Of a DNA stretch of 64,000 nucleotides, positions 51,610 through 62,937 are shown piece after piece. The notes under the pieces were generated by a model. It saw only the letters and a list, made by a program, of their open reading frames with translations. It searched no databases and had not been told where the DNA came from. Source of the DNA: Rhizobium sp. ICMP 5592 (GTDB taxonomy: Bacteria; Pseudomonadota; Alphaproteobacteria; Rhizobiales; Rhizobiaceae); the NCBI RefSeq assembly GCF_009498525.1, contig NZ_QSNT01000002.1, positions 744,001 to 808,000 on the forward strand. The letters are read 5' to 3'. The position numbers were made by a program, and so were the translations under genes. How positions within the stretch are numbered: position 1 is the first letter of the stretch; the number at the start of each line of letters is the position of its first letter.

Positions 51610-52635
51610 ATGGTGGCGAATTCAGGCGGAGGTTTGACTGATGCCGATGGCGGACCGGTTCGCCACATTCCGGTTCTCCTCAAGGAGGTGCTTGAGGCGC
51701 TGGCGCCTGCTCCCGGCAAGCTCATTCTGGACGGCACGTTCGGTGCTGGTGGTTATACGTCAGCCATCCTGGCGGCCGGTGCCGACGTGATCGCGCTCGA
51801 TCGCGATCCCACGGCGATTGCGGCGGGGCAGGCGATGGTTGCGGCCCATGCGGGCCATCTCACGCTTATTCAATCGCAGTTTTCGCAGCTTGCCGATCAT
51901 GCGCCGCAGGACGGGCTTGATGGTGTCGTGCTCGATATCGGTGTCTCCTCCATGCAGCTCGACGAGGCCGAGCGTGGTTTCTCGTTCAGCAAGAACGGGC
52001 CGCTCGACATGCGTATGTCGGCAAGCGGCGTGTCGGCGGCCGATGTCGTCAATCACGCCAAGCTTGCCGATCTCATCCGCATCTTCGTCTTTCTCGGCGA
52101 GGAGAAGCAGGCTCCGCGGATCGCTCATGCGATCGAAAAGCGCCGGGCCGAAGCGCCTTTCGTCACGACCCGAGATCTTGCTGGCTTGATCGAAGTCGTC
52201 ACGCCGCGAAAAGCCAAGGACAAGATCCATCCGGCCACTCGCGTCTTCCAGGCACTGCGCATCTTCGTCAATGACGAGCTTGGCGAACTCGCGCAGGCGC
52301 TGTTTGCCGCCGAGCGGGCGCTGAAGCCGGGCGGGCGTCTGGTGGTGGTCACATTCCATTCGCTGGAAGATCGCATCGTCAAGAAGTTCTTCACCGATCG
52401 CTCTGGCCGGGCCGGCGGTTCGCGCCATATGCCCGTGGTGCATGAGCGGCTGGCGACGTTCGACCCGATCGGCAAGTCGATGATTTCGGCTGGTGATGCG
52501 GAAGCGGAGATCAATCCGCGGGCGCGCTCGGCCAAGCTGCGCGCTGGCCTTCGCACCGGTGTTCAGGCCGAGGCCGTTGATCTTTCCATCTTCGATCTGC
52601 CCAATCTCGCCAGTCTCGGAAAGCTCGGAGGTTGA
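51610..52635 (+). CDS. rsmH: 16S rRNA m4C1402 methyltransferase RsmH (MraW)
   Basis: The 341-residue protein methylates N4 of C1402 in 16S rRNA using SAM. Motifs are [69 protein letters not shown] and [17 protein letters not shown]. The ATG at 51610 is 14 bp after the mraZ stop; the frame runs open to 50968, but the upstream part is not family-like and crosses mraZ. It is the second gene of the dcw operon. Confidence 0.95.
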   Translation: MVANSGGGLTDADGGPVRHIPVLLKEVLEALAPAPGKLILDGTFGAGGYTSAILAAGADVIALDRDPTAIAAGQAMVAAHAGHLTLIQSQFSQLADHAPQDGLDGVVLDIGVSSMQLDEAERGFSFSKNGPLDMRMSASGVSAADVVNHAKLADLIRIFVFLGEEKQAPRIAHAIEKRRAEAPFVTTRDLAGLIEVVTPRKAKDKIHPATRVFQALRIFVNDELGELAQALFAAERALKPGGRLVVVTFHSLEDRIVKKFFTDRSGRAGGSRHMPVVHERLATFDPIGKSMISAGDAEAEINPRARSAKLRAGLRTGVQAEAVDLSIFDLPNLASLGKLGG

Positions 52636-52636
52636 T

Positions 52637-53188
52637 ATGCTGAGAACTTTTGACATCGTTCTGATTGGCGTCATGACGGCGATGGCCAGCGTTACCTACA
52701 CGATCAAGCATCGTGCAGAGCTGAAGCTCGAGGAGGTTCATCGCCTTGAATCCGAGATCAAGCTGGAGAAGGACACCATCGAGCTTCTGAAGGCGGACTG
52801 GGCGCTGGTCGTTCAGCCGAACCGTCTCGAGCGACTGGTCAATACCTACAGTAGCGAACTCAAGCTGCAGCCGACGCTCTCGACGGCGATCGTGCAGCCG
52901 AGCGAATTGCCGATGTTACGCAGCCAGCTTCCCCCGGAAGTTGTCGCCGATGCCAAGGATGACACGAAGGCAGGGAATGCCAAGGTCGGCGGCACTAAGA
53001 CGAGCGGCAGCAAAGTTGCTGCTGCTGCTGCGGCAAAGAGCGGCGATAGCACGGATGCGGAGATCAGGAAGGCGATCGCCGATGTCGCTTCGGCTCCCGC
53101 GCCGCACCCAGCTGCAAAGCAGCCGTCGCTGGCGAAGCGCAAGAAGCAGGATGTCGACAATATCGCAACGGGATCGGTGAACGAGTGA
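52637..53188 (+). CDS. ftsL: Cell division protein FtsL with extended C-terminal tail
   Basis: The 183-residue bitopic membrane protein has one helix (FDIVLIGVMTAMASVTYTIK) and a periplasmic coiled coil (about residues 30-75, HRLESEIKLEKDTIELLKAD). FtsL joins FtsB and FtsQ and activates the FtsWI synthase. The identity rests on structure plus location between rsmH and ftsI. It is longer than E. coli FtsL (121 residues): residues from about 105 form an Ala/Lys/Ser-rich, probably disordered tail. Its stop overlaps the ftsI start by one base. Confidence 0.85.
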   Translation: MLRTFDIVLIGVMTAMASVTYTIKHRAELKLEEVHRLESEIKLEKDTIELLKADWALVVQPNRLERLVNTYSSELKLQPTLSTAIVQPSELPMLRSQLPPEVVADAKDDTKAGNAKVGGTKTSGSKVAAAAAAKSGDSTDAEIRKAIADVASAPAPHPAAKQPSLAKRKKQDVDNIATGSVNE

Positions 53189-54939
53189 TGTCTTTTCTTT
53201 CGCGCATCATGGTCTTGAAAAGCAAGGCGCATTTCTCCACCGACGGCAACAACCGTCCGAGCGGTGGCTTCGGAAATTCGACCTTCGAAGGCGTCCGCAA
53301 GCGCAAGTCCAATCAGGCCAAGAGCCGTGTCGTTCTACTGGTTGCAAGCTTTACCGTTGTTTACTGCATCATCGGCGGGCGTCTTGCTCAGTTTGCCATG
53401 ACCGCGCCGGATATGACGTCGAGCATCCTGCCGCCAGACCGGCTGATGGCGTCGCGGCCCGATATCGTCGACCGCAACGGCGCGCTGCTTGCGACCGATA
53501 TCCGCACCGTGTCGCTGTTTGCCGAGCCGAACAAGATCATCGATCCCGACGAGGCGGTCGAAGAATTGCGCACAGTCTTGCCGGATCTCGATACCAAGGG
53601 CACCTACAAGAAGCTTGCGGTCAAGACCTCGCACTTTGCCTGGCTTCGCCGTCAGTTGACGCCGAAGCAGCAGAGCCAGATCCTGGCGCTCGGCATTCCC
53701 GGCATTGGGTTTCGTCCGGAGAAGCGCCGCTTCTACCCGGGCGGATCCACGGCCTCCCACATTCTCGGTTACGTCAACATCGACAACCGCGGCGTCGCCG
53801 GGATGGAGAAATACATCGACGACCAGGGGCTCGCCGATCTCGCCGCTGCCGGCATGACCAACAGTCAACCGCTGCAGCCGGTCAAGCTTTCGATCGATCT
53901 GCGCGTGCAGGACATCGTCCATGACGCTGTCGTCAATGCCGTCAACAACTTCCAGGCGAAGGGCGCCGGGGCGGTGGTGCTCGACGTTCACACCGGCGAA
54001 GTGATCGCGATGGCGTCGGCTCCTGATTTCGACCCCAACTATCCGAACGAGAGCGCCTCGGAAGGTTGGCTCAACCGCATGACGAACGGCACGTTCGAAA
54101 TGGGATCGACCTTCAAGACCTTCACCATGGCGATGGCGTTCGATTCCGGCAAGGTCACGCTGCGCGATGCCTTCGATGCCACCAATCCGATCCGCATCGG
54201 TGGTTTCACCATCAAGGACTTTCACGGCCAGCGTCGCGTGCTGACCGTCCCGGAAATTTTCCAGTACTCATCGAACATCGGCACGGCAAAGATCGCCGAT
54301 CTCGTCGGCATCGACGGTCACAAGGAGTTTCTGACGCGCATAGGGCTGCTCACCAAGCTGCATACCGAGCTGCCGGAAGTGAAGATGCCGAGCCAGCCGC
54401 GCGTGTGGAAGAAGATCAACTCGATCACCATTTCCTTCGGGCATGGCGTTTCCACGACCCCGCTGCAGACGGCTGTTGCCGGTGCCGCCCTTGTCAATGG
54501 CGGCAAGCTGATCGACCCGACCTTCCTGCCGCGCAACCGCTCCGAGGCCGATGAGGTCGCGAAGACCGTTATCAAGAAGAGCACTAGTGACAACGTCCGC
54601 TTTCTGCTCGACTTCAATGGCTCCAAGGGATCCGGTCGCGCTGCCCGTGTTCCGGGTTACGATGTCGGCAGTAAGACCGGCACGGCCGACAAGGTCGTTC
54701 ACGGCCGTTATTCGAACACGCTGAACTTCAATACCTTCCTGGCCGCGTTCCCGATCGATAATCCGCAATACATCATTATGACCTTCTGCGATGAGCCGAA
54801 AACCGGCGAGCATGGCGGCACGATCTCAGCCTTCACGGCGGCGCCGATCGCCCGCGATATCATTGCGCGGGCCGCGCCGATCCTCGGAATCCAGCCCAGC
54901 TTTGGAAAAGATAACTCGGCCTTGCTGGTGTCTTATTAA
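53188..54939 (+). CDS. ftsI: Peptidoglycan transpeptidase FtsI (PBP3)
   Basis: The 583-residue division-specific class B PBP has a short cytoplasmic tail, a membrane helix ([20 protein letters not shown], about residues 48-68), a pedestal domain and a transpeptidase domain. Active-site motifs are SxxK in [11 protein letters not shown], SxN in [13 protein letters not shown] and KTG in [11 protein letters not shown]. It crosslinks septal peptidoglycan with FtsW as partner. The ATG at 53188 shares one base with the ftsL stop; a GTG three bases earlier is an alternative. Confidence 0.95.
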   Translation: MSFLSRIMVLKSKAHFSTDGNNRPSGGFGNSTFEGVRKRKSNQAKSRVVLLVASFTVVYCIIGGRLAQFAMTAPDMTSSILPPDRLMASRPDIVDRNGALLATDIRTVSLFAEPNKIIDPDEAVEELRTVLPDLDTKGTYKKLAVKTSHFAWLRRQLTPKQQSQILALGIPGIGFRPEKRRFYPGGSTASHILGYVNIDNRGVAGMEKYIDDQGLADLAAAGMTNSQPLQPVKLSIDLRVQDIVHDAVVNAVNNFQAKGAGAVVLDVHTGEVIAMASAPDFDPNYPNESASEGWLNRMTNGTFEMGSTFKTFTMAMAFDSGKVTLRDAFDATNPIRIGGFTIKDFHGQRRVLTVPEIFQYSSNIGTAKIADLVGIDGHKEFLTRIGLLTKLHTELPEVKMPSQPRVWKKINSITISFGHGVSTTPLQTAVAGAALVNGGKLIDPTFLPRNRSEADEVAKTVIKKSTSDNVRFLLDFNGSKGSGRAARVPGYDVGSKTGTADKVVHGRYSNTLNFNTFLAAFPIDNPQYIIMTFCDEPKTGEHGGTISAFTAAPIARDIIARAAPILGIQPSFGKDNSALLVSY

Positions 54940-55004
54940 GCGTGAAAGAATACACGGGTCGATTCGCGAGAGGGCGGACTGATCAAAAACGAAAAGTATA
55001 TTCG

Positions 55005-56468
55005 ATGAACTTGCGGGACATTGCTGGAAATACGTTTCCGGAACTCAACGGACAGGTCGGCGGGGCACTTGGCGATCTCGAGATAACTGGCCTTTCCGCC
55101 GATAGTCGCAAGGTTGCACCGGGCATGGCGTTTGTCGCTGTTGCCGGCACGAAGGCTGACGGCGCAAGTTTCATCGCCGACGCGGTTTCCCGTGGTGCAT
55201 CCGTCGTTATCGCCGGCCATGGTGCCGCCGTGACCGGAGCGCCGCTTCTGACCGTTGCCGAGCCACGCCGTTTTCTCGCCGTTGCTGCCTCCCGCTTTTA
55301 TGGCAAGCAGCCTGAAACGATGGTTGCCGTGACTGGCACCGCGGGCAAGACCTCGGTTGCTTCCTTCACGCGTCAGATCTGGGCATATGCCGGTCATCCG
55401 GCTGCGATGATCGGCACGACCGGCGTCGTATCGCCAACGCGCAACGATTACGGCTCGCTGACGACGCCTGATCCGGTATCGCTGCACCAGTTGCTGGCAG
55501 CGCTTGCCGACGAAGGCGTCACTCATGCGGCGATGGAAGCCTCAAGCCATGGCCTCGACCAATTCCGCCTCGATGGTGTCAGGCTGGCGGCTGCCGCCTT
55601 CACCAATCTTGGCCGCGACCACATGGATTACCATCCGACGGTCGAGGATTACATGGCCGCCAAGATGCGGCTGTTCCGGGATCTGTTGCCGAAGGGTTCG
55701 CCGGCGGTCATCTTTGCCGATGATCCATGGTCGGAACAGGCGATCGTCGCCGCTCGCGATACCGGGCAGGACATACGCACCGTCGGCCGCAAGGGCGACT
55801 TCCTGGCGTTGAAGCGCGTCGAGCATTTCCGTCACAAGCAGATTGCCGAAGTGCATGTCGGCGATGATATTTTCGAGATTCATATTCCACTGGCCGGCGA
55901 TTTCCAGGTCGCCAACGCGCTTGTTGCGGCGGGCCTTGCCATATCCACCGGTGTTACCGCGCCGGTCGCGATGGCGGCGCTCGAGAAGCTTGTGGGCGCG
56001 GCCGGCCGGTTGGAGCTTGTCGGTCATACCCATGATGGCGCGCTTGCCTATGTCGACTATGCCCATAAGCCGGATGCGCTCGAAAATGTGCTGACTTCTG
56101 TGCGGCCGTTCACCACTGGCCGCGTCATCGTCGTTTTCGGTTGCGGCGGTGATCGTGACCGCGGCAAGCGGCCGATCATGGGGGAAATTGCCTGCCGTCT
56201 GGCCGACGTAGTCATCGTCACTGACGACAATCCGCGCTCGGAAGAGCCGGCGGCGATCCGCGCCGAGATCATGGCCGCGGCATCCTGCGCCACCGAGATT
56301 GCCGATCGCGCTGAAGCGATCCGTGCGGCGGTTGGCATGTTGACATCAGGCGACACGTTGATTGTCGCGGGCAAGGGGCACGAGGAAGGCCAGACGATCG
56401 GCAGCGTTACGCTGCCCTTCTCCGACCATGCCGAACTGCGCAAAGCATTGGAGGAGGTAAAGTCTTGA
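55005..56468 (+). CDS. murE: UDP-MurNAc-tripeptide synthetase MurE (meso-DAP adding)
   Basis: The 487-residue ligase adds the third stem residue. The P-loop is [18 protein letters not shown] and [13 protein letters not shown] is a Mur-ligase motif. The motif DDNPRSEEP marks meso-diaminopimelate specificity. The ATG at 55005 begins [14 protein letters not shown], like other family starts, but no good Shine-Dalgarno precedes it; a GTG at 54942 would add 21 residues. The gene overlaps murF at TTGA. Confidence 0.93.
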   Translation: MNLRDIAGNTFPELNGQVGGALGDLEITGLSADSRKVAPGMAFVAVAGTKADGASFIADAVSRGASVVIAGHGAAVTGAPLLTVAEPRRFLAVAASRFYGKQPETMVAVTGTAGKTSVASFTRQIWAYAGHPAAMIGTTGVVSPTRNDYGSLTTPDPVSLHQLLAALADEGVTHAAMEASSHGLDQFRLDGVRLAAAAFTNLGRDHMDYHPTVEDYMAAKMRLFRDLLPKGSPAVIFADDPWSEQAIVAARDTGQDIRTVGRKGDFLALKRVEHFRHKQIAEVHVGDDIFEIHIPLAGDFQVANALVAAGLAISTGVTAPVAMAALEKLVGAAGRLELVGHTHDGALAYVDYAHKPDALENVLTSVRPFTTGRVIVVFGCGGDRDRGKRPIMGEIACRLADVVIVTDDNPRSEEPAAIRAEIMAAASCATEIADRAEAIRAAVGMLTSGDTLIVAGKGHEEGQTIGSVTLPFSDHAELRKALEEVKS

Positions 56469-57925
56469 GCTGGCTATGGACAACTGAAGACATGATCGCC
56501 GCCATTGTGGGCCGCTCCTTCGGGGCGATGCCTGAAGGCATTACGGGGATTTCCATCGACAGCCGCTCGATCAAGCCCGGCGAAGCTTTCTTCGCCATCA
56601 AGGGCGATCGGGTCGATGGCCATGACTATGCGAACCTGGCGATGGCCAATGGCGCAGCAATGATCGTCATCAGCGAGGCACGGCTGCCGGCCATGGGTCG
56701 GCTGACCGTGCCGAAGATCGTTGTCGACGACGTCCTGGCGGCGCTCGGAAGATTGGGTGTTGCCGCCCGCCAGCGCACGCAGGCGAAAATCATCGCCGTC
56801 ACCGGATCGGTCGGCAAGACGACCACGAAGGAGATGTTGCGCCGGACGCTCTCGCCATCCGGCAAGGTGCATGCCTCCGTCGCCTCCTTCAACAATCACT
56901 GGGGCGTGCCGCTCACTTTGGCGCGCATGCCTGAGGATGTGGATTTCGGCGTCTTCGAGATCGGTATGAATCATCCGGAGGAGATCCGGCCGCTTGCCAA
57001 GATGGTGCAGCCGCATGTGGCGATCATCACTACGATCGCGCCGGCTCATCTCGGCAATTTCAAGAGCATCACGGAAATAGCCGCCGCCAAGGCGGAGATT
57101 TTTGACGGCGTCGCGCCGGGCGGTCATGTCATTCTCAACCGCGACAACGACCAGTTCGAATTCCTGGAGCGCGCCGCGCTGGCTGCCGGTGTCGAGCATG
57201 TGCATAGCTTCGGCCAGCACGCCAAGGCGGATGTTCGGCTGGCGGAATTCAACGCTTCGGAAGAAAATTCGGCTCTCTGGCTGACGATTGGCGGCGAGAC
57301 GATGGAAGTGGCTATCGGCGCACCAGGACGGCATATCGCGGAAAATGCGCTCGCCGTTCTTGGCGCGGTGATGCTGGTCGATGCCGATCTCGACAAGGCG
57401 ATCGACGCGCTGGCGACCCTGCAGGCCGAAAAGGGCAGGGGGCAGCGCCATAAGCGGATCGTCGGCAATGGCTATTTCACGCTGATCGATGAAAGTTACA
57501 ACGCCAATCCCGCATCCATGCGCGCGGCTATCGCGCTGCTGGCGACGTCTTCGCCGGATGCGAATGTCGGGAGCAGGGCGGGCAGGCGGATCGCCGTCCT
57601 CGGCGACATGCTGGAAATGGGGGATTATGCCCAGAGAGTGCATGCCAACCTTGCCGGGCCGCTGCTTGCGGCCGGTATCGAGTATGTCTGGCTGGCGGGT
57701 CCGGAAATGGCGGCGCTCAGGGATGCGCTTCCGGACAGTGTTTATGTCGAATACCGCGAGAGCACGGAAGAACTCTCGGAATTCGTACTCAATTCCGTCG
57801 CCCCAGGCGACGTCTTGATGGTGAAATCGTCGCTGGGGACAGGTTTCGGGAAGATCGTGACGGCTTTGCTTGACAAGTTTCCAGCATTCTCCGACACGGA
57901 GCCCCACTCCCATCAGGGGCTTTAG
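56465..57925 (+). CDS. murF: UDP-MurNAc-tripeptide-D-Ala-D-Ala ligase MurF
   Basis: The 486-residue ligase finishes the UDP-MurNAc-pentapeptide. [20 protein letters not shown] is the substrate domain, [14 protein letters not shown] the P-loop, and [19 protein letters not shown] a C-terminal domain motif. Translation starts at TTG 56465, which overlaps the murE stop, with GGAGGT 6 nt before it. The rare TTG start may keep its level low relative to murE. Confidence 0.93.
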   Translation: MSWLWTTEDMIAAIVGRSFGAMPEGITGISIDSRSIKPGEAFFAIKGDRVDGHDYANLAMANGAAMIVISEARLPAMGRLTVPKIVVDDVLAALGRLGVAARQRTQAKIIAVTGSVGKTTTKEMLRRTLSPSGKVHASVASFNNHWGVPLTLARMPEDVDFGVFEIGMNHPEEIRPLAKMVQPHVAIITTIAPAHLGNFKSITEIAAAKAEIFDGVAPGGHVILNRDNDQFEFLERAALAAGVEHVHSFGQHAKADVRLAEFNASEENSALWLTIGGETMEVAIGAPGRHIAENALAVLGAVMLVDADLDKAIDALATLQAEKGRGQRHKRIVGNGYFTLIDESYNANPASMRAAIALLATSSPDANVGSRAGRRIAVLGDMLEMGDYAQRVHANLAGPLLAAGIEYVWLAGPEMAALRDALPDSVYVEYRESTEELSEFVLNSVAPGDVLMVKSSLGTGFGKIVTALLDKFPAFSDTEPHSHQGL

Positions 57926-57936
57926 AAAGGGCTCTT

Positions 57937-59058
57937 ATGCTAATCTGGCTTGCCGAACTGTCGGACCACATTCATTTTTTCAGTACCCACTTCAGATTTC
58001 TCAATCTGTTCAGATACATCACGTTCCGCACAGGCGGCGCCTTGTTCACCTCGGCGTTCATCGTATTCCTCTTCGGGCCACGAATCATTTCTTCTCTGCG
58101 TGTGCGTCAGGGCAGGGGGCAGCCGATTCGCGCCGATGGACCACAGACCCACTTCAAGAAGGCGGGTACGCCGACCATGGGCGGGCTGATGATCCTCGCC
58201 GGCATCGTGGTGTCGTCGTTGTTGTGGGCGGATCTTGCCAATATCTATGTGGTTGCGACCTTGCTGGTCACCCTGGGCTTTGGTGCCATCGGGTTCTATG
58301 ACGACTATCTCAAGGTCACGAAGCAGAGCGACAAGGGTTTTTCCGGTCGCGCCCGCCTCGGCATTGAATTCGTCATCGCCGCCATCGCCGTCTACTTCAT
58401 GATGAACACGGCGCTGTCTTCCGGTCCCGCCGGCTCGACCTTCGGTTCGTCTGTCGCTTTTCCGTTCTTCAAGAGTTTCATGCTCAATCTCGGCATGTTC
58501 TTCGTGCTGTTCGGCGCCTTCGTCATCGTTTCCGCCGGCAATGCCGTGAACCTGACCGACGGCCTCGATGGGCTTGCCATCGTGCCGGTCATGATCGCGG
58601 CGGCATCCTTCGGCGTCATTGCCTATCTCGCCGGAAACTTCGTCTTTGCCGACTATCTGGCGATCAACTTCGTGCCCGGCACAGGCGAGTTGGCCGTGGT
58701 GCTCGGCGCTGTTATAGGCGCCGGCCTGGGCTTCCTCTGGTTCAACGCGCCGCCGGCCGCCATTTTCATGGGCGATACCGGATCGCTGGCGCTCGGTGGC
58801 CTGATCGGCTCGGTGGCTGTCGCCACCAAGCATGAAATCGTTATGGCGATCATCGGTGGTCTCTTCGTGCTGGAGGCACTTTCGGTCATCATTCAGGTCG
58901 GATTCTTCAAGCTGACTCGGCGTCGCGTCTTCCTCATGGCGCCGATCCATCATCATTTCGAAAAGAAGGGATGGACGGAAAGCCAGGTGGTCGTGCGTTT
59001 CTGGATCGTCGCGGTCATCCTGGCGATGATTGGTCTCTCCACCCTGAAGCTGCGGTGA
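57937..59058 (+). CDS. mraY: Phospho-MurNAc-pentapeptide translocase MraY
   Basis: The 373-residue membrane enzyme, about ten helices, transfers phospho-MurNAc-pentapeptide to undecaprenyl phosphate, forming lipid I. Hallmarks are PTMGGLMIL, the Asp pair in [35 protein letters not shown] and [13 protein letters not shown]. It starts 11 bp after murF with GGCTC/GGGC-type weak spacing, and ends 7 bp before murD. Confidence 0.95.
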   Translation: MLIWLAELSDHIHFFSTHFRFLNLFRYITFRTGGALFTSAFIVFLFGPRIISSLRVRQGRGQPIRADGPQTHFKKAGTPTMGGLMILAGIVVSSLLWADLANIYVVATLLVTLGFGAIGFYDDYLKVTKQSDKGFSGRARLGIEFVIAAIAVYFMMNTALSSGPAGSTFGSSVAFPFFKSFMLNLGMFFVLFGAFVIVSAGNAVNLTDGLDGLAIVPVMIAAASFGVIAYLAGNFVFADYLAINFVPGTGELAVVLGAVIGAGLGFLWFNAPPAAIFMGDTGSLALGGLIGSVAVATKHEIVMAIIGGLFVLEALSVIIQVGFFKLTRRRVFLMAPIHHHFEKKGWTESQVVVRFWIVAVILAMIGLSTLKLR

Positions 59059-59065
59059 GGCGACG

Positions 59066-60478
59066 ATGATCCCGGTCACCACGCTCAAGGGAAAAAAGGT
59101 CGCTCTGTTCGGCCTCGGCGGCTCGGGCTTTGCCACCGCGCGGGCGCTTGTCGCCGGCGGCGCGGAGGTGACGGCCTGGGACGACAACCCCGACAGCGTG
59201 GCGAAGGCTTCGGCCGAGGGGATCCCGGTCGCCGATCTTAGAACCATCGACTGGAACGGGCTGTCGGTCTTCGTGCTGTCGCCGGGCGTGCCGCTGACGC
59301 ATCCGAAGCCGCATTGGACGGTCGATCTTGCCCGCGCGGCTGGCGTCGAGGTCATTGGTGATGTCGAACTGTTCGTCCGCGAGCGGCGCGAGCATGCGCC
59401 GGATTGCCCTTTCATCGCCATTACCGGCACAAACGGCAAATCCACGACGACGGCCTTGATCGCCCATATCCTGCAATCGAGCGGCCGCGATACGCAGCTC
59501 GGCGGCAATATCGGCACGGCCATTCTGACGTTGGATCCGCCGAAGGCGGAGCGCTATTATGTTGTCGAATGCTCCTCCTACCAGATCGACCTTGCCCCGA
59601 CACTCGACCCTTCCGCCGGTATCCTGCTCAATCTGACCCCCGATCATCTCGATCGGCACGGCACGATGCAGCATTATGCCGATATCAAGGAGCGCCTCGT
59701 CGCCGGCAGCGGCGTGGCCATCGTCGGCGTTGACGACAGCTATTCCTCGCTGATCGCCGACCGCATCGAGCGGGCGGACGCCAGGGTTATTCGCATTTCG
59801 CGCCGGCATGCGCTGGCGGGCGGGCTCTATGCGGAAGGCAGCCGCATCATCGAGGCGTCGACCTGTGCGATCGAGGAGATCGCCGATCTCGATGGCATCC
59901 AGACATTGCGCGGCAGCCACAATGCCCAGAACGCGGCCGCCGCCATCGCCGCCTGCCTGGCGGTCGGCGTTTCCAGCGACGATATCCGCGCCGGGCTGAA
60001 ATCCTTTCCCGGCCTCAAGCATCGCATGCAGCCGGTCGGCCGGCGTGGTCGCGTTGTCTTCGTCAATGATTCCAAGGCGACCAATGCGGAAGCGGCGGCA
60101 CCTGCGCTCTCCAGTTACGATCGCATCTACTGGATCGCCGGCGGCTTGCCGAAAGAGGGCGGCATCACGACGCTGGCTCCGCTGTTTCCGCGCATCGCCA
60201 AGGCTTATCTGATCGGTGAAGCCGCGCCAGCTTTTGCGGCGACGCTCGGCGAACAGGTGCCCTATGAAATCTCTGGCACGCTGGAGCGCGCGGTCGCCCA
60301 TGCGGCTGATGACGCGGACAAGGACGAGCATGACGCGGCGGCAGTGATGTTGTCACCGGCCTGCGCAAGCTTCGACCAGTACAAGAATTTCGAAGTCAGG
60401 GGTGACGCCTTCGTCAGCCATGTGGCTGCGATTGAGGGTGTCACCATGCTGATTGGTTCAGCAACAGGAGGCAAATGA
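59066..60478 (+). CDS. murD: UDP-MurNAc-L-alanine-D-glutamate ligase MurD
   Basis: The 470-residue ligase adds D-glutamate. [20 protein letters not shown] is the N-terminal nucleotide-binding motif, [20 protein letters not shown] the P-loop and [16 protein letters not shown] a C-terminal motif. GAGG precedes the ATG. Its stop (TGA, 60476-60478) lies one base from the ftsW start. Confidence 0.94.
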   Translation: MIPVTTLKGKKVALFGLGGSGFATARALVAGGAEVTAWDDNPDSVAKASAEGIPVADLRTIDWNGLSVFVLSPGVPLTHPKPHWTVDLARAAGVEVIGDVELFVRERREHAPDCPFIAITGTNGKSTTTALIAHILQSSGRDTQLGGNIGTAILTLDPPKAERYYVVECSSYQIDLAPTLDPSAGILLNLTPDHLDRHGTMQHYADIKERLVAGSGVAIVGVDDSYSSLIADRIERADARVIRISRRHALAGGLYAEGSRIIEASTCAIEEIADLDGIQTLRGSHNAQNAAAAIAACLAVGVSSDDIRAGLKSFPGLKHRMQPVGRRGRVVFVNDSKATNAEAAAPALSSYDRIYWIAGGLPKEGGITTLAPLFPRIAKAYLIGEAAPAFAATLGEQVPYEISGTLERAVAHAADDADKDEHDAAAVMLSPACASFDQYKNFEVRGDAFVSHVAAIEGVTMLIGSATGGK

Positions 60479-60479
60479 T

Positions 60480-61634
60480 ATGGTAAGCCGCGTTGAGCGT
60501 GGGGCCTTGGCCGAATGGTTCTGGACCATCGACCGTGTGTTCTTAGCATTATTCGTCCTGCTGATCGGTATCGGCTTCATGCTTTCCTTCGCGGCGTCGC
60601 CCGCGGTTGCCGAGCGCATCGGGCTTGAACCCTTCCATTTCGTCAAGCGCCATGCCCTGTTCCTGGTTCCGGCAATTGCGGCGATGATCGGCATCTCCTT
60701 CATGACGCCGCGGCAAGTGCGGCGAACGGCGGTCATTCTGCTGATCGTCTCGTTGGCGATGATGCTGTTCGCCCTGTTCTTCGGCATCGAGGTCAAGGGA
60801 TCGCGGCGCTGGGTCAATATCGCCTCGCTCTCCGTCCAGCCGTCGGAATTCATGAAGCCGGCCTTTGTCGTCGTCTGTGCCTGGCTGTTTGCCGAGCATG
60901 CGCGCCAGCCGGAGATTCCGGGCAATCTCTTCGCCATCATCCTTTTCGGTATCGTCGCAGCCCTTCTCGTCGCCCAGCCGGATCTTGGTCAGACGATCCT
61001 CACCTCCGCCGTTTGGGGCGGTATGTTTTTCATGGCCGGCATGCCCTGGCTGTGGATCACGGTGCTGGGTGGCCTGGGTGCCGGCGGTTTCGTGACGGCT
61101 TACTATGTCTTTCCGCATGTGGCGCTTCGCGTCGACAAGTTTCTGACTGGCGAGGGCGATACGTTCCAGGTCGATACCGCCAAGGAAGCCATCATTCATG
61201 GCAATTGGTTCGGGGTTGGTCCGGGCGAAGGTATCGTCAAGCGCATCATTCCGGACGCGCATACCGACTTCATCTTCTCCGTGGCGGCCGAAGAATTCGG
61301 CGCCGTCTTCTGCATGGTTCTGGTCTGTATCTTCGCCTTCCTGGTGCTGCGCGGTCTGTCGCATGCCTATAAGGAAAAGAACGACTTCAACCGCTTTGCC
61401 GTCGCCGGCTTGGTGCTGCAGATCGGTATCCAGTCGATCATCAATGTCGGCGTGAATCTGCAGCTGCTCCCCGCCAAGGGCATGACCCTGCCGCTCATCT
61501 CCTATGGCGGTTCGTCGATGACGGCCATCTGCGTGACGGCGGGCTTTATTCTGGCCCTGACGCGCCACCGGCCGGAAAAGCGGGCGCAGGACCGCAGCCA
61601 ATTCCGGGTGACGCATGGATTGCCGGCGGAGTGA
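60480..61634 (+). CDS. ftsW: Septal peptidoglycan glycosyltransferase FtsW (SEDS)
   Basis: The 384-residue membrane protein has about ten helices and SEDS motifs: the VKGSRRWVNIASLSVQPSEF segment, QPDLGQTILTSAVWGGMFF and GMTLPLISYGGSSMTAICV. It polymerises lipid II with FtsI at the division site. The ATG at 60480 follows AGGAGG, giving the start MVSRVERGALAEWFWTIDRV; an ATG 27 bp upstream overlaps murD. Confidence 0.94.
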   Translation: MVSRVERGALAEWFWTIDRVFLALFVLLIGIGFMLSFAASPAVAERIGLEPFHFVKRHALFLVPAIAAMIGISFMTPRQVRRTAVILLIVSLAMMLFALFFGIEVKGSRRWVNIASLSVQPSEFMKPAFVVVCAWLFAEHARQPEIPGNLFAIILFGIVAALLVAQPDLGQTILTSAVWGGMFFMAGMPWLWITVLGGLGAGGFVTAYYVFPHVALRVDKFLTGEGDTFQVDTAKEAIIHGNWFGVGPGEGIVKRIIPDAHTDFIFSVAAEEFGAVFCMVLVCIFAFLVLRGLSHAYKEKNDFNRFAVAGLVLQIGIQSIINVGVNLQLLPAKGMTLPLISYGGSSMTAICVTAGFILALTRHRPEKRAQDRSQFRVTHGLPAE

Positions 61635-61636
61635 TC

Positions 61637-61816
61637 GTGTTGGATCTGTTTATTCCTCGCTCCCATCCCCTGGTTTTCGGCCATTCTCTGTTCGCTTTCG
61701 CGCAGATGGCGGTCTATGAAGGAAGCATGACGCGCTTCGATGACGCGGCCGCGGCGGCTTCCTATATTAGGGAGATGCCCCGCGTAGAGGGGTATTCGCG
61801 GGAGCGAAGATTATGA
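61637..61816 (+). CDS. Possible small protein between ftsW and murG
   Basis: This 59-codon frame starts at GTG 61637 (GTG 61631 also possible). GGCGGAG lies about 5 nt upstream, and the stop overlaps the murG start as ATGA, the pattern of the real genes around it. The protein ([20 protein letters not shown], then ALAAA-like low complexity) matches no family I know. It fills the 178-bp ftsW-murG gap, otherwise unusually large for this operon. Could be chance; low confidence. Confidence 0.25.
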   Translation: MLDLFIPRSHPLVFGHSLFAFAQMAVYEGSMTRFDDAAAAASYIREMPRVEGYSRERRL

Positions 61817-62937
61817 GTAAAGGCATTATCCTGCTTGCCGCCGGTGGAACCGGCGGCCATGTGTTTCCGGCCGAAGCGCTGGCTTACAAGCTGAAGGAGC
61901 GCGGTTATTCCGTGCACCTCGTCACCGATAGCCGCGCCGAGCGTTATGCCGGCAAGTTTCCGGCCGACGAGATTCATGTCGTGCCATCGGCGACGATCGG
62001 CTCGAAGAACCCTATCAAGGTCGCAAAGTCGCTTTGGACGCTCTGGACGGGCATGCGTGCGGCGCGCAAGCTGATCCGCACTATCAAGCCGCTGTGCGTC
62101 GTTGGCTTCGGCGGCTATCCGACCGTGCCGCCGCTGCTGGCCGCCACCCGCATGGGCGTGCCGGCAATGATCCACGAACAGAATGCCGTGATGGGTCGTG
62201 CCAACAAGGCGCTTGCCGGGCGCGTGCAGGCGATCGCCGGCGGTTTCTTGCCGGAGAACGGCGGCGCTTTTCCGGATAAGACGGTGACGACGGGCAATCC
62301 CGTGCGTCCGGCTGTCATCGATGCCGCCAAACAGCCCTATGTGCCGTCCGTCCCGGATGATCCTTTCAATCTGGTCGTTTTCGGCGGCAGCCAGGGCGCA
62401 CAGTATTTTTCCAAGGCGGTGCCGACGGCGATCAGCCTGCTCGAGGAGCCGCTGCGCAAGCGCCTGCGCATCACGCAGCAGGTGCGCCCTGAGGATATGG
62501 AAACCGTCAATAGCTGCACCAGGAAGCTGGAGATGGGCGCCGATATCGCGCCGTTCTTCAGCGATATGGCCGAGCGCATCGGTGCAGCGCACCTGGTTCT
62601 CTGCCGCTCCGGCGCTTCGACGGTGTCGGAACTGGCCGTCATCGGCCGTCCGGCGATCCTCGTGCCCTATCCCTATGCTCTGGATCACGACCAGGCAGCC
62701 AATGCGGCGGCCCTTGCGGCGACCGGTGGCGTCAAGGTTATTCCGCAATCCGAGCTTACGCCGGAGAAGCTTTCGACCATCCTTCGCGGTGCGATGACGA
62801 TGCCGGAAAAGCTTGCAAAGATGGCGGCCGCGGCCAAGCAGGCTGGCAAGCCGGATGCGGCAAGCTTGCTTGCCGATATGGTTGAGGCTATTGCCGCAAA
62901 ACGTTCAATTCAAGACTTCAAGGGGGCAGGCGTATGA
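61813..62937 (+). CDS. murG: Lipid II synthase MurG (GlcNAc transferase)
   Basis: The 374-residue peripheral membrane enzyme adds GlcNAc to lipid [21 protein letters not shown] is the N-terminal Gly-rich motif, [17 protein letters not shown] and [12 protein letters not shown] follow, with [20 protein letters not shown] and [17 protein letters not shown] in the UDP-sugar domain. Its stop overlaps murC at ATGA (62934-62937). Confidence 0.95.
   Translation: MSKGIILLAAGGTGGHVFPAEALAYKLKERGYSVHLVTDSRAERYAGKFPADEIHVVPSATIGSKNPIKVAKSLWTLWTGMRAARKLIRTIKPLCVVGFGGYPTVPPLLAATRMGVPAMIHEQNAVMGRANKALAGRVQAIAGGFLPENGGAFPDKTVTTGNPVRPAVIDAAKQPYVPSVPDDPFNLVVFGGSQGAQYFSKAVPTAISLLEEPLRKRLRITQQVRPEDMETVNSCTRKLEMGADIAPFFSDMAERIGAAHLVLCRSGASTVSELAVIGRPAILVPYPYALDHDQAANAAALAATGGVKVIPQSELTPEKLSTILRGAMTMPEKLAKMAAAAKQAGKPDAASLLADMVEAIAAKRSIQDFKGAGV

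Noticed and set aside
57940..59523. 527-codon minus-strand frame opposite mraY and murD
   Set aside because: Shadow of two essential genes with full motifs.
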